Assembly: GCA_037954235.1 (NCBI GenBank)
Contig: JBBMOA010000021.1
Coordinates: forward strand, 6,614,501-6,678,500
Direction of reading: 5' to 3'
DNA from: Aulostomus chinensis
Taxonomy: Eukaryota > Chordata > Actinopteri > Syngnathiformes > Aulostomidae
DNA: 64,000 nt
The notes under the pieces were generated by a model, which was given only the letters and a program-made list of their open reading frames with translations, was not told where the DNA came from and made no database searches. This document shows positions 1 to 12,169 of the stretch, one piece after another. A program made the translations under genes and the position numbers. How positions within the stretch are numbered: position 1 is the first letter of the stretch; each line of letters opens with the position of its first letter.

Positions 1-375
1 GCATTGTGTCATAGCCAAACAAGCTGAATGGCCACTGTGTGGTGTGAATGGGGATTGTTCTTGGTGGCTTTCTGATCACAATGTGCCATTGTACCGGACA
101 GAACTCATAAATGGGACACTCCTCTCCTTCCTCACTTCTGGATCAGTGACGGCCGGGCCGGCGCGGGTGGTGGAGGTGACCCTGGTGGATTTACCTGGAT
201 CCTCTCACGGATGCTGGGCTGGTGGACTGATGGATCATCTACAGCTTCCCCGGTGTGGATTCTTCATGCTCTACGTGCTGAACCAGCAAGGATCTTCTCT
301 TCTCTCATGGATATTCTAGAACCTTCTGTCCAGACATCTACCTAAAGGTGAAGCACAGGGGTGTAAAGCAGCAGG

Positions 376-435
<60 letters not shown>

Positions 436-2375
436 TGTGTGTGTCTGGGACTCTGATAATGAAGCACTGTATTCCAGCTGACAGTGGCTGCAGGTGTGAA
501 GGTGACCATCATCTCTGCAGCAGTATTGTATTGTGTTGGATTGTATGGGCACAGCAGGTCAGCATCAACATACACTCTGTCACGACTCACACGCCATTCT
601 ATGCAGTGGTCTGTGCCCCCCCACCCCACCCCCTCACCTCCACCACCTCCTCCTCCTCCTCCTTCTCTTCTCTGTGTGAGGAGATTTAAGAGCGAGGCCC
701 GGTGGAGTGCCAGCCTCCACACTCCCCGTGTAAACAACGCCCTGCCCGACCCGGCCCTACGTCAGGCCAGCTGAGAGGATTACATGCCCCCTGGTGTAGA
801 CAGGCTTAATGTGGCCTCATTAGCAGAACACAATGATGCCCCCACCTCTGAGCTGAGATAAGACCGCATGAGGGCTCGTCCAGACTTCAAACACAGATCA
901 AGCTCTAAGTTACAAGCTGGGACGCTGGTGCACGAGGACGGTCGAGAGTCAGTCAGCCAGGAGGCGGCAAGCTCACTGGAGATGATGGCGGCGCTTCACC
1001 AAGTCCACAAATGACGCTTTATTTTGATTTTTTTTTTAAAAATTAAAATCATTCCTCGTTAGCTAACTGTGTCTTCTAGACTGAGATGGACAAAAACGGC
1101 AAAAGATAAAGACATGATCTTTTGCTCTTTTTTTTTTAATTTTAGTTGATTTTAATCGTTCAGACTGATTAGATCATTCGTGACAACAACCAGAGGAGAG
1201 CAAAATAGTTTTAAAACTCAAATGTGATGTCAGTTGTTCAGAAAAAATATGGCAAAAAGCATAATTTTTCCAGAAGTCAAGTTGTGATTGTTTTTTATCA
1301 TTATTACACCACCATGGTTTATGTTTTTTGGATCTTTTGACTTTTTTGATTTTTACTTTTCATCATTCTTCGTATCAATTAATGTAAATAAAAAAAAACA
1401 ACACAATTTTTATAATAAACGGGATTGCAGCCACACTTGCAACAAAAATAAAAGCCACCCAGACTTCAGTTAGATTCATTCTATTTTATGACGTTGAAAT
1501 GATCTTGAACAGTTAACAAATAAGTCAAGTGAAGCTGCAGCTGCACTCACAGCAGAAATGGACTTAAATTTGATTTATTTTGTTTTGTATGGTGAGTTGA
1601 AAGTAGAAATAAAAAGGCCATGAAAATAATAAAAACAAATTCAACTCCTCAAGGATGTGAAACAGAAAATAAAGGGTAAACACGGAGCGGTCACTCCGTC
1701 CGTTTATTTTTGAGAGGACGGCACTTCAAAATCAAGTTAGCGTGATTATTAAATCATCAGGTGATGACCAGTAGGCAGCCTGTGGCATTCAGCCTGCATC
1801 TGTAGATCATGCAGACTCGCTCAGACTAGCCAACGAGGCAGAGCTCCAGTCAGTCAGTGGAAAACAGAGCTATTCTTTGTAAATGAAGAATTGTATTCCG
1901 CTGATAAGAGTCTTATCTGCAGAGGCGAATAACTCTTTTATTGTTCAGACAATTGAGTTTTAGATGTCGGTGGATTATTGGCACTCCAGGCTGATGCTGT
2001 TTTTGGTGCCAAGTTGTCTTCCAACTCCCTGACGGTTGGAGCCTCTGACCTCAGCAGACGGAGGAGAGGGAGTCCTACATTTAGCCGCAATTAACCCTAA
2101 TTATTATTAACTGGAACTGGTCTGAGACCTGTGAGACACCGTGATATCTGTGTCTGTCTTAAACGGCTCATTCAAGGCAGCAGATAACTGCAACAATCCG
2201 TCGGTCAGCAGCTCCCGCAGCAGTTGGAGGGTTTAATTAAATAGTGTGAACTGGTTTAGACACAGACATTAGATTATTTGGAGCAGAAATGCTTGAGTAA
2301 AAACAGACTAACAAATCTTTTTAAGCCACAATGGTTTTCTTAATTGTAATTGATTGAGAAAATACCTCTTTTAAT

Positions 2376-2410
<35 letters not shown>

Positions 2411-3755
2411 CACACACCTACACACACACAGACATACACACACAATCTGTTAATATGTGTCTCTCTGTTAAAAAAACAAAACAAAAACGTGTCCGAGACC
2501 TGATGCAAATTCAAAAGGATCTGCTGCTTTGAAGATAAGCGCTGTAGTTCTGCCATAAACAATGACTGTGCTTTTTCTTTCCTGTGGTGTGATTTATTTT
2601 AAGTATTATGCTGTAAGGATTTGGGCTGGTTTTCCTGGCAGGGTTGGTTGTGTATGTATCCAGTACTTGTGTAGTTTATTGGATACTTGAGATTCGGGAA
2701 AACACCAACGAAACCACAAGCAAAGTCATCAAAAGTACAAAGAAATACACCTCAATGTACATTTTATTGAATAAAAATGGAATTAAATGCATTTTTTCCC
2801 CCCTCCAACACGTTAAATATTTCATAATTACCACCAGTCTACTACGAACATGCCACTTTGTATGGAAACACAATGCGTACACTCTTGTACACACACAAAC
2901 ATATGCTTCCTTTGATAAAGTGTTTTTTAAACCAGCAGAAATTCTATGGTAGCCTCCCTTAAGACAATATCAGCATAAAATACCAAGTTATTTATAGTGA
3001 GTGTGCCATTTTGACTTCAAAAAATAAACACAAGCGTAACCGGGAGTTCAAATACAAGTGAACTTTGGCCTGAGACGTTTGAATTACCAGCCACTGTATC
3101 AAAGTAATGAAAAAAAAAGAAAGATTGTAATTGGTTTTGACATTTTTTTTTAAAGTTTTCAACAAGCAACGTGTTTTTTAAAAAGTATATATTTAATTTT
3201 AGAGAAAAATAAAGCTCTTTTAAATGACGTCTAATTTAATAAAATATGTATATTTTTTAAATCAAATTATAATTTCTTCAAGACATTTTCTGCCTCTAAC
3301 CTTCCCAATGTGGTGTGTTTGCATCTGATTGTCTTCCAAGAGGAGGGGGGTGTTGGTGGTGTGCGAGTGTGTGTGTGTGTGTGTGTGTGTGGGGGGGTTT
3401 GAGCGCCCATACCAGGATACAGCTGCCTATGACTAATTTCAAACGCCCCTTCTAAAGGCTTAGGCAACCCATTTCACAAGTAACACACATCACCAGGCAT
3501 CTGTTTCCTGTTTTCATTCTTTGAGTTATCTTATTTTCCTTATTTCCCCCTCACCTGTTACTGTTCACGTTCCTTCCATCACGCCACACGGACCGCTTCT
3601 ACTCGGGACACGAGGCCGTCAGACGTTAGCCACTCGAGAGATGAGGAAATAAGTCATGAATGTGGCGTAATACACATCATTGATATATCATCGAAAATGT
3701 AGATTAAAATGATTTATATAAAAAAAACAAGCACAGAAAGCAGTTTTTCCACACT
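1..3755. other. Gene-free flank downstream of mrpl15
   Basis: No open frame here resembles a protein; the longer ones are translations of microsatellites. The stretch holds a (GT)n tract at about 379-444, a (CT)n/(CA)n block at 2380-2446 and a (GT)n plus G-run at 3367-3397. The rest is AT-rich unique-looking sequence. It lies 3' of mrpl15, so any regulatory content cannot be assigned from sequence alone. Confidence 0.7.
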
Positions 3756-3761
3756 TTTAAT
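3756..3761 (-). terminator. Candidate poly(A) signal of mrpl15
   Basis: On the minus strand this reads ATTAAA, the commonest variant of AATAAA, about 100 nt past the mrpl15 stop codon. No canonical AATAAA lies between it and the stop. A short 3' UTR suits a housekeeping ribosomal protein gene. Confidence 0.45.
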
Positions 3762-3860
3762 ATAAAACAGATACATCACATGTCCCAGAGTTTCACGAGA
3801 TTTTTAATGTCATGAGATAATGTACATGAACCTTTTGTTGTATTTTTTAAATTTCTTTCT

Positions 3861-6006
3861 CTAGGAATTATAATATTTCAGCAGCTTCTCATCGGTCGGT
3901 TTCAGGATCTTCTTCTCCGGCATGTTGACCACCCACCCTGGAGCGAGGCCAAAGAAGATCTGTCGTACATCCTTCCTCATACACAGCATGTGATACAGTT
4001 CATCCTTTGAAATGTCTGGAAGGACGTAGCCGTATTTCTGCGCCAGCGCTAGCCGGGCTTGCTGGACTTTCTCCAGGTCTGATAAATAACCTCTATTCTC
4101 AGCGTCGGTGTAGAACAGCAGCATGTCTCCACCTGGTAACATTCGCTTAGGAATGGGCTGACCGCGCATGAAGAACGGGACGGGCTTGATGAGAATATCT
4201 GTTAAAAAACAAAGGAAAGAAGAGATTTTGCATTATTTATCTCTTTAAAATACTTGAGACGATGCAACAGATGTGTCATTCCGTCCTCACCCAGACTAAT
4301 GGGGTCATAGAAACTGGTGGTGATGACTCCTCCGTTCCTCTCAATGGCGGCGATGGCTCCTTCAGAAGCTCTCTGAACCTCGATGTTGATTTTTGCAGCA
4401 AAAATGTCGGCGCCCTGCAGTTGAACAAACACACGACATCAGCAGCACGTTGATGGGTCTCTCAGTGACAACATTGTTATGTGGCGCCACCTGCTGGCAC
4501 CAGACGGTCCAAGAGACCACAGAGTGGATGTTGAATCCTCTGAGGTTGATGCACATTTGTAACGGTTAACTTTTATGACTTTTGCAGGTTTTTCTTGATC
4601 ACATTAAACCTTGAATAAGTTTCTAAACTGAATTAAATTCAGGAGACGAGGAAGTTATTTGAGTGAAGCTGATAAAGGAAGGATCCAGTGGGCAGACGCA
4701 CCGCGTTCACCTCAAATAGAGCAGTTGTTCCAAACCTTTTCAGCTCTGGACCCCCAAAGTCATGGTGACAGAGACTTGTGACTGCCACTATCGCCAGATT
4801 TAAAACCCAACTGTCTCCATAGTTACAGGAATATGTTAGGCTTTACAATAATTATAGCCTTTCAATAGCTTTTAAATATTTTCTATTTCTGAAAATCATC
4901 TTGCAATCCCCCAGAGGGCCCCGACCCACACTTTGGGAACCCCTGAAAAAGAAGGTATGCTCTGAGGTGGGGGGGCTGAGTAGCTGTCATCCATTACATG
5001 TCTTTATTGGTGCTTGAGAGGGATCAGGGTGAGCGGAAGCAGTCACCTCATCCACCAGCTGGACGCCGTAGTCCCTCTTGAGAGGCTGGATGGTCACCCC
5101 GCGGGCGTTGACCAGCTGGGTCAAGTCGATGGGCTGAGTCGTGTCGACACGTCCCAGATCGATCAGGTACTGCAGGCGTTTCAAGGACAGCGGCTGGTAC
5201 TGAGGACGGCGACTGAGGAGGAGCAGAGTGACATGGCGATTAGACGACACCTGAGTGGAAGCTGTCACAGCGTTGCACTGGAGAGAGTCAGATCAGACGG
5301 GCCTGCACTACCACACAGGATTAGACAGGTAACTTCACTGCTGCAGTATCACTACTATTTAAAAAATAATAATAAAAAAATGCAGTGCATTAAACTGAAT
5401 TAACCAGCAAACTGAATGGAATGGAAATGTGTGCAGAAATGGAAAATAAATCAAAATGCCAGTGCAGTGTTTGGGTAAATCAACCTAGCAACAAAAACAC
5501 GGATGCACAGGAGGCGAGGTTGTAGCTGATGGTGATGCTAACGCTATGCTCCAGTTGTAATGACTTCAATAAGCCTGCTGCCTGGACCTGCGGTACAGCA
5601 CCACCCCGAACCTCACCTGTGTCCTTCGTTGTAGCCATATTTAGGGATAGACAGATAAAAGGGAGTTTGACCCCCCTCAAACCCGAGCCGGGGCCGGTTG
5701 CCTCTCTGACGCTCTCCTTTGTGTCCTCGGCCGCTCTTGTTGCCACCGTGCTGTCCTCGGCCCCGCCGTCTTTCCTTAAAACACCGAGACAATCACGGAG
5801 TTTAAACCTTCACTCGAAGGAAGGCAGCAACGCTGACTACTATGCTAACTAGCGTTAGCTGCTAGTGATACCCGAAACAGACACGTCAACTTTAACCTTA
5901 CCGTCTTAGTGGATCCGGGTTCAGGTCGTAGGTTTGCTAGAGTTATGCGCGGCAGATTCTGTAAAACATCAAATGCTTTGCTTCCAGGTTTTTTGGGGAA
6001 AGACAT
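3861..6006 (-). CDS. mrpl15: Mitochondrial large-subunit ribosomal protein L15 (uL15m)
   Basis: Component of the 39S mitochondrial ribosomal subunit; nuclear-encoded and imported into the matrix. Five coding exons on the minus strand: 6006-5902, 5774-5617, 5212-5047, 4414-4291 and 4198-3861. All junctions are GT-AG and phases agree. The 891 nt encode 296 aa, the same length as human MRPL15. The start (MSFPKKPGSK) is followed by a basic, alanine/leucine-containing presequence-like segment. Residues about 36-65 are Gly/Arg-rich with GRGHKGERQRG, the L15 rRNA-binding signature. Next come GFEGGQTPFY and YLIDLGRVD, and the C-terminus FFGLAPGWVVNMPEKKILKP closely matches mammals, ending LLKYYNS. 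The first exon faces lypla1 head to head, as in human. Intron 3 carries a hAT-like MITE and a CTCF-like site. Identity is near certain; untranslated ends are not mapped. Confidence 0.96.
4484..4497 (-). promoter_or_regulatory. CTCF-like core motif (perfect match, reverse)
   Basis: The minus strand reads CCAGCAGGTGGCGC, which fits every position of the CTCF core CCASYAGRKGGCRS. It lies in mrpl15 intron 3, about 70 bp upstream of exon 4. Orientation is opposite to the other CTCF-like sites in the window. Binding is inferred only. Confidence 0.5.
4722..4945. mobile_element. hAT-like MITE (non-autonomous DNA transposon relic)
   Basis: A roughly 224-bp segment in mrpl15 intron 3 with imperfect terminal inverted repeats. 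It begins CAGTTGTTCCAAACC and ends with the reverse complement of CAGGGGTTCCCAAAG. The start CAGNNGTTCC and the internal 'gacccccaaag' and 'cccccagagggccccgac' phrases resemble widespread vertebrate hAT-Charlie-type MITEs. I see no exact 8-bp target duplication (flanks aaatagag and aaaaagaa), so it is probably old. No coding capacity. Confidence 0.5.
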
Positions 6007-6753
6007 ATTTCCCCTGCCCGCAAGTCAAGCTTGGAAAGCCAAGGACACGCGTGTCACGTGATAGGGGTGAGCGGAAGTAGTACTCCTTATGAAGTTCTGA
6101 GGCGTTTCAAAATAAACCGTCACAATGCACTAAAGGAATCGTTGTGATTTGTAATAGTAGCGGGAATTATTTCCCCAAAGGTCACGGGATCATCTCCCAC
6201 GTTTATAACAGGAATTATAATGACTTCTGTAAAGTTAAATCACTAAACGGGGCAAAATGGAAAAAAAAACTCGTCTTGAATATTTGTATTGAAGTTTAAA
6301 ACGTACTTTTTGTATTGTTACTTGGTAATCAAACATTTTGATTTCTTCATTACCCTTATTTAGAATATATCAAAGGTGTCGAAGTGGGCTTTACTGTCAA
6401 ATACGGATTTAGCGCAAGTGACACCTAAAGGAACCAATCGCTGCTCTGCTTTTACAAAGAAGCTTTGACAGCAGCCAATCGTGTACCGGGAGGGGCGGGG
6501 CTAGAGCGTTTGAGGGATTGTTGTTAGTGTGATCCGACACTGTAGCGTTTCCCCACAAAATTCAACTTCTTCAAAGCAAATACACTGTTGTCAGTGTTTA
6601 CCACGAGGTGGTGGCGCCTCGAACTGCGTCCTGGGTCGACGTTCGTCCTTCAGCTATTTAGTGCTTGAGCCACAGCGAGACTGACAGCCAGGGTTGACGT
6701 TATTAGCTAACCTTAGCTAACGTCTTCCGACGCACCAGCTGCCTGAGCGCTGT
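6007..6753. promoter_or_regulatory. Shared head-to-head promoter region of mrpl15 and lypla1
   Basis: The 747 bp between the two start codons must hold both promoters. Visible elements are an E-box GTCACGTGAT at 6053-6062 (USF/CLEAR-like, about 50 bp from the mrpl15 ATG), CCAAT boxes at 6434-6438 and 6475-6479, and a GC box GGGGCGGGG at 6492-6500. I see no convincing TATA box in position. CCAAT and GC boxes with no TATA are typical of bidirectional housekeeping promoters. The lypla1-proximal part has a repeated TTAGCTAAC motif at 6703-6722. Transcription start sites are not determined. Confidence 0.6.
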
Positions 6754-7398
6754 ATGTGCGGCAACAACATGTCAGCGCCTTTACCTGCCATTGTGCCTGC
6801 CGCCCGCAAAGCCACTGCAGCGGTGAGTTCTTCTGCTGATTTACATGTTCGGACCTGAAAGAAAAAGAACCTCATTTGACGTGTATCAACTTAAATGTCC
6901 CGCCTCTGCTCTTGTATGTTTCAGGTGATCTTTCTGCATGGCCTCGGTGATACAGGGTAAGATGAGCATTAGTAAGAGAAAAGCTTCTCAGAGAAAAAAG
7001 TGATGGTGCTTCGATTTAACCTGAAGATATAACTGTGTCAAATGTGACAGGCATGGATGGGCAGAAGCGTTTGCAGGCATCAGGATGCCACATGTGAAAT
7101 ACATCTGTCCGCATGCGTAAGTACTCACTTTTAACTACACACACACAAACACACACGGCAAGATCTCAGATTTAATCAGATGTTTTGTTTAGCTGCAACT
7201 AACTGATCAAAAGAATTATTATTGCCAATTTATTTTGATGGTCAAATCGTTTCAGTCTTTTTTTTTCAAGGAAATATTTTTAACATTTGTTTCTATCAGA
7301 CAATTGAGAGTTTTGGGGTTTTGCACAGGGAAATTATTATGGGCATCATTTGTATCATCAGTCTAATAATGGCCCAAATGACACTGATATTGTAAGTG

Positions 7399-7437
<39 letters not shown>

Positions 7438-7871
7438 TTACATGTAACCATTTGAGCTTGCATGTATTTCTTCCTATATCCACATAGGGAATTTGCCAAA
7501 TACTTCTTTGACATTCGAATATTTTGAAGGCGATGCAAACTGCAACCGCACAAATGTGTTATTAAACTCTTTAAACTTATTCTGTCAGTATAGAAAGATA
7601 TTCGAGGACCTGACATTGTGTAGACTAATCAAGTATTTGAGACAAAAGTTGGTAAAATGAATCAAAAGTGGAAATCCCACATAGCTGCTACATGAGTTTA
7701 TTCCCTCTGAACTCGCGGTAAACACTCCTGTTTGAGCTGTTGCACATTTGTACTGAACTGTGACTTTTCTTGGTTGTTCCAGTCCCACCATGCCGGTTTC
7801 CTTAAACATGAGAATGTCAATGCCTTCTTGGTAAGTGTCTGAGTGTGTGAGCGTGTTAAAGACGGCAGGGT

Positions 7872-7917
<46 letters not shown>

Positions 7918-7934
7918 TCACACTCACACTCACA

Positions 7935-7968
<34 letters not shown>

Positions 7969-9666
7969 GACTGAGCCTCCCGTTTGTTCTCTAACATTCA
8001 GGTTTGACATCTACGGTCTGAGCCCAGACTCAGATGAAGATGAGATTGGAATTAAAAGAGCGTCAGAGAACAGTAGGTCCAGGAACATAGTGAAGTGCTG
8101 TAATAATGTTGCCTTCAAAGCGACTCAACCGCAAGGGTTTGGTTTCTCCACAGTTAAAGCCTTGATAGACCAGGAAGTGAAGAACGGAATACCATCCCAC
8201 AGAATCCTCCTGGGGGGGTTCTCGCAGGTACGAGTGACTCACTGCTCGTGTACAGGATGTATTTACATCCACACACACAAGTACAATGAGGCCTAATAGC
8301 TGACTATTCAAGTATCTGCTCTGGAGTGAAATAAGAAGTTTGAAAATATAAAAGTGTTTTAGTCTGATAAATAGTTACAAGTCTTATTAGTTAGAACACT
8401 GATATTTTGAGCAGGTTTAGACTGTGTTACAACGCAGTTTCAGCCGTATCGTTAGTCGTTAAATACTCACACAAACGAAGATGAATTTTGTCATTTGAAG
8501 AAATGTTTTGTCTGCTTGAACTACAAAGGTTTTGACTTCCAGCAACAATTTGAAAGTTACGCTGAAGAAACCCTGAAAAATATGATAGAATCAAATGAAA
8601 GAATCAAATTCAAAGGTCGTTGCCATCAGTTTTTTCGAATCATTAGCATAAATAGTTTTTTTTTTCTGTCACACTTTGATCCCAGAATGAAAACGTAAGA
8701 AATGTGTGATTGAACCAACCAGTTGGAGGCATTTCTGCACTTTTTTCCACCTCTGTGCTACAATCAAATAAATCAATAAGTGAGCGTTTAATTACATGTA
8801 TGTAATTATTGGGCACATGTATGTAATTACTGGGCACATGTATGTAATTACTGGGCACATTGGAAATCGACTGAAGATGATTTATTATTTATGAAATCAG
8901 GGGTAAACCTGTGCCTGGCATTGCCTCCACTCTGGATGTGCCGCTCCTTTTCTTGCTCCAGTATGTGAGCAGGTTTACGTCTAAGAGCTGGTTTGGTTTT
9001 TCAGGGAGGAGCCTTGTCCCTCTACACAGCTCTGACGACTCAGCAGAAGCTCGCCGGAGTGGTCGCTCTGAGCTGCTGGCTTCCTCTCCGTAACTCCTTC
9101 CCTCAGGTAAGATTGAAATGAAGTCCACCTAATTTTGAGGGAGGGACTCAGTCTCTTCTCATAGCAGCTTTCCATACAGCAACTCACCTTTAAAGTCTCA
9201 AAGGAAAGACGTTAATCTCTCTGAATATTCATTAAGTTAGGACGTGAGCAATTCTTTTAATTGAATCACAGTTCAGGGATATCCCATGGCAATGCTGTAA
9301 TCCCTGACAATCTGTTAAAATGTAATCCTAATCTCCTCTGTTCTCAGGCATCTGCCAACAGCGTTAACAAGGACATGCATGTGCTACAATGCCACGGGGA
9401 CGCTGACCCGCTGGTGCCCTTCATGTTTGGCAGCCGCACAGCAGAGATGATGAAAAGCCTCATCAACCCTGCCAACGTCACCTTCAAGTCCTACCGCGGT
9501 CTACCTCACAGCGCCTGTCCAGAGGTGCGCGTGCACACGCTAGCCTTTGACTCTCATCTCCAGTCGTTCTGTTATTAATCCGCCTCATTTTGCGTCTCTT
9601 CTGCAGGAAATGGTGGACATCAAACGTTTCATCGAGAAGCAGCTTCCTGCCGTCAGCGATGAATGA
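6754..9666 (+). CDS. lypla1: Acyl-protein thioesterase 1 (lysophospholipase I)
   Basis: Cytosolic alpha/beta-hydrolase that removes palmitate from cysteine residues of G-protein alpha subunits, Ras and other proteins, and also hydrolyses lysophospholipids. Nine coding exons: 6754-6822, 6925-6956, 7051-7116, 7783-7830, 8002-8072, 8154-8227, 9005-9106, 9348-9524 and 9607-9666. The 699 nt give 232 aa (human 230). The start MCGNNM matches human, with Cys2 as the self-palmitoylation site. The catalytic triad is intact at human positions: Ser119 in GGFSQGG (split across exons 6 and 7), Asp174 in CHGDADP, and His208 in GLPHSAC. The oxyanion segment HGLGDTGHGW is present. Intron 5 is only 81 bp. The human GPIGGANRD stretch is ASANSVNKD here; the junction is phase-consistent, so this is true divergence or a shifted acceptor. 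Introns carry (CT)n/(CA)n tracts and a 21-bp triplicate. Confidence 0.96.
7402..7436. repeat. (CA)n microsatellite in lypla1 intron 3
   Basis: A run of about 17 CA dinucleotides within the 666-bp third intron. No other structure is evident in that intron. Confidence 0.9.
7873..7968. repeat. Compound (CT)n-(CACACT)n-(CA)n microsatellite in lypla1 intron 4
   Basis: About 96 bp of uninterrupted pyrimidine-rich dinucleotide repeat fills most of the 171-bp fourth intron. It stops about 33 bp before the exon 5 acceptor. The transcribed strand may feed pyrimidine-tract binding proteins near this acceptor; that is inference. Confidence 0.9.
8794..8856 (+). repeat. Three tandem copies of a 21-bp unit in lypla1 intron 6
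   Basis: The unit acatgtatgtaattaytgggc occurs at 8794-8814, 8815-8835 and 8836-8856. Copies 2 and 3 are identical and copy 1 differs by one base, so the expansion is young. No coding meaning; the intron continues to the acceptor at 9004. Confidence 0.9.
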
Positions 9667-9735
9667 ACTCGGGACACTCGTGCTCCTCCAATAGGTTTGA
9701 CTCTGTACACTCGAGGGATCGCTGACTTACTTGAG

Positions 9736-9741
9736 AATAAA
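9736..9741 (+). terminator. Candidate poly(A) signal of lypla1
   Basis: Canonical AATAAA 70 nt past the lypla1 stop codon. A second AATAAA lies at 9985-9990 and could give a longer 3' UTR. Confidence 0.55.
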
Positions 9742-9990
9742 ACCACGCTGCTGCTCATAGATCCAGACTGGACTGAGGCCACGACACATTAGCCTGGGGG
9801 AGGCGGGACTTACAGGAAGCTGCGTCCTGCCCGGAGCCACACACAACCCTCGCTGTTACAGTAGAGTAACGTTAGTTGCTTGATTGTAAAGCATTTTGCC
9901 ATCGATAAAAGCCATTTACTGCAGGAAATATATGTATTTGAATAATTAGGGCTATACTTTATGGTTTAATTCTTATTATCTCACAATAAA

Positions 9991-11475
9991 TGGCCTATTG
10001 TTAAGTCTTTTTTTAAATTAATGTAGCCTATGTTTAGTAGTGCTTAAGCTTTTTTAGTCAATGATTAATTGAGCAAAATTGCCAGAAGTTTGCAGCTTCC
10101 AGCATCTAGAATATGTTGCTTCTCTTTGTTTATATAAATTCCCTACATGTTTGACTTTTGATGGGGTTGACAGAAAAGCTGTTGGTGAATCAGGCCTGGC
10201 CGTAGAATTCTATGACTGGAAGATTGTTTCACTTTAATCTAGTTTTTTGAAAGGGAATCAAGCGATTAATGTAATGACAAAGACTTGTTTGCAACCCTAA
10301 TATTTCATTAACTGCTAAAAGTCATTTCCAAGAAAGCACATTTGTAACTAGAATGGACTCAGAAAGGGAAAACCTCTGCCAAGGTGAACTTTTGACCCCT
10401 GACCCTTAAGCTTGAGTCTTAACCTAAACAAGTGTGAGTGTGCGATTGTTCCAGTACTCGAGAGGCTGGTGGAGCCTCATATTTGGGTTTGGCATGAAGA
10501 AGCACACTGATGTGGCACTGTGGTGAAAATATCCCCTCCTTCGTCCACTAGGTGGTGCTAGGGAACACACTTACTTACATCAAGTGAAGACAACGCCAGC
10601 TGGGTTTCCATCCCTTTTTTTATGTGCATTTTGATGTATCGCATCTGAGAAGTGGAGTAGAAATGCCAAAATTTGTAAATCGAAAGACTATACATATATA
10701 AATACATATAATTCACAAAAATGTTTTTAAACTTGCTTACACTTGAGGTGGTTTTTGACATACACGAGATGGCAATTAACAAACTCGCGCCACGGCTGTT
10801 ACCGCTGACGGCGCCTTTCCGGTTTTCCTGTAAAGCACAACAACATGGTTGGTGACAATAACACGTGTGTGTGTGTGTGTGTGTACCGATGCGGAGAGAA
10901 CATTCCTCGGTCTCATCCATGAAAAAAATATAGAAAATAAATGTGTGCGTAGCCACGGCGACCACTTGTTTTGTTTCTGGTGTGTAATCTTTCCTTCTTC
11001 TACGTGCTATTACAGCCGTGTTGGGACATTTACGATTCCTATCCTGCCATCACTTCTGACAAAACTAGCTAGCAGAGTTTAGCGCACTTAACGCACTTTT
11101 TTTGGTGAAATTTCAAAAGATTCACTTTGCATTGAGAAGGAGACCAGGCTGCTGTTACATCAGGCTTACGTCCTGTAACCACTAGGTGACGCTGGGACTC
11201 ACGACTCAGCCTGCACGGTAACGGTGTCAAACAAAAAAGTGACCCACCACTAGGTTCTGAAGGTGCTGAGACCACATTTGAGATGGCACTGACTGACTCC
11301 AAAGTGTCATTTTAAAATAAGTAATTTTCAGGTGCCACCAGGTGGTGCTGTGACTAATCTGCCCCTCTAAATTGAATGGATTCTTCCTTGGCTCATACTA
11401 TCATCATACACCCCCCCCCCCCCCCCCCCCGTATTTCACATCTGAAAACACAACAGCATCAAGGTATGATTGTGC
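9991..11475. other. Gene-free gap between lypla1 and rgs20 with three CTCF-like cores
   Basis: No coding exon is visible. TCEA1, which sits here in human, cannot be found. Near-matches to the CTCF core on the plus strand lie at 10545-10558 (CCACTAGGTGGTGC), 11179-11192 (CCACTAGGTGACGC) and 11335-11348 (CCACCAGGTGGTGC), each with one mismatch. A (GT)n tract lies at 10863-10885 and a long C-run at about 11411-11430. A transcript tail of either neighbouring gene could extend into this gap. Confidence 0.55.
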
Positions 11476-11481
11476 TTTATT
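11476..11481 (-). terminator. Candidate poly(A) signal of rgs20
   Basis: Minus strand AATAAA about 690 nt past the rgs20 stop codon. It is the clearest canonical hexamer I noted downstream of the stop, so a 3' UTR of about 0.7 kb is plausible. Confidence 0.4.
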
Positions 11482-12169
11482 TGATTTGTGAGAATTCAAA
11501 TAGCTATTTCACACAAATTCCTTTGTCAATACACAAATATATCAATGGTAATGGTCTTCTTCAGATTCCCTGTTTCTGTTTAAATAGAATATGACTAATA
11601 TCACAGTATTGAAACACGCAGACGAGATCTATTTTCAGCTCATCGAGTCGTAAAAACGTATCTTTGAGAAGAGCTGAAAGCACCAACATGTGAAGTCAGT
11701 AATGTCGCACCGTTCTGCTTAGACCAAAGGTGCGAGTGTAGAAGATCTTATTCCAAGGCACTTTCCTTCTTCTTAAGTTACCGTTAAATAAAACGTACTA
11801 GTTTCTACAAGAACTGGATATGCATTAAGGCTCACAATATACCTAAATACAAATGCAGTGCTCACAGATACATGCTTGCCCTCATTAAACAAGGTAGAAA
11901 AGTGCAATGTCAAGCGCTAGGGAATATAGAAAAATATAGATATGTTTTTGAACGGATGCTGGACGTAGCATTTGTTCTCCAGGAGTTTGGTGAGCTAATC
12001 ATGGGTGAATAAACAGCAATTACTGCTGGATAAAGACCGCCTGTGAGAGGTGCTCATTTTCCTGTCTGTCTTTCTCTAAATAGCACGACTCCCAACTGGA
12101 ACACACAACTCCCGTCAGGTGGAGGACGCATGCGCCGTGTCTGTAAAAGCTGAAAGGGAAGTGGAGAGT

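Noticed and set aside
316..774. Overlapping open frames on both strands near 316-774.
   Set aside because: They are translations of a (GT)n tract and GGAGGA-type low-complexity sequence, with no family resemblance on either strand.
8073..8153. Reading the 81-bp segment in lypla1 as coding, because the frame stays open through it.
   Set aside because: It has GT-AG ends, the joined phase gives ENIKALIDQ as in human, and the extra 27 residues have no counterpart in the family.
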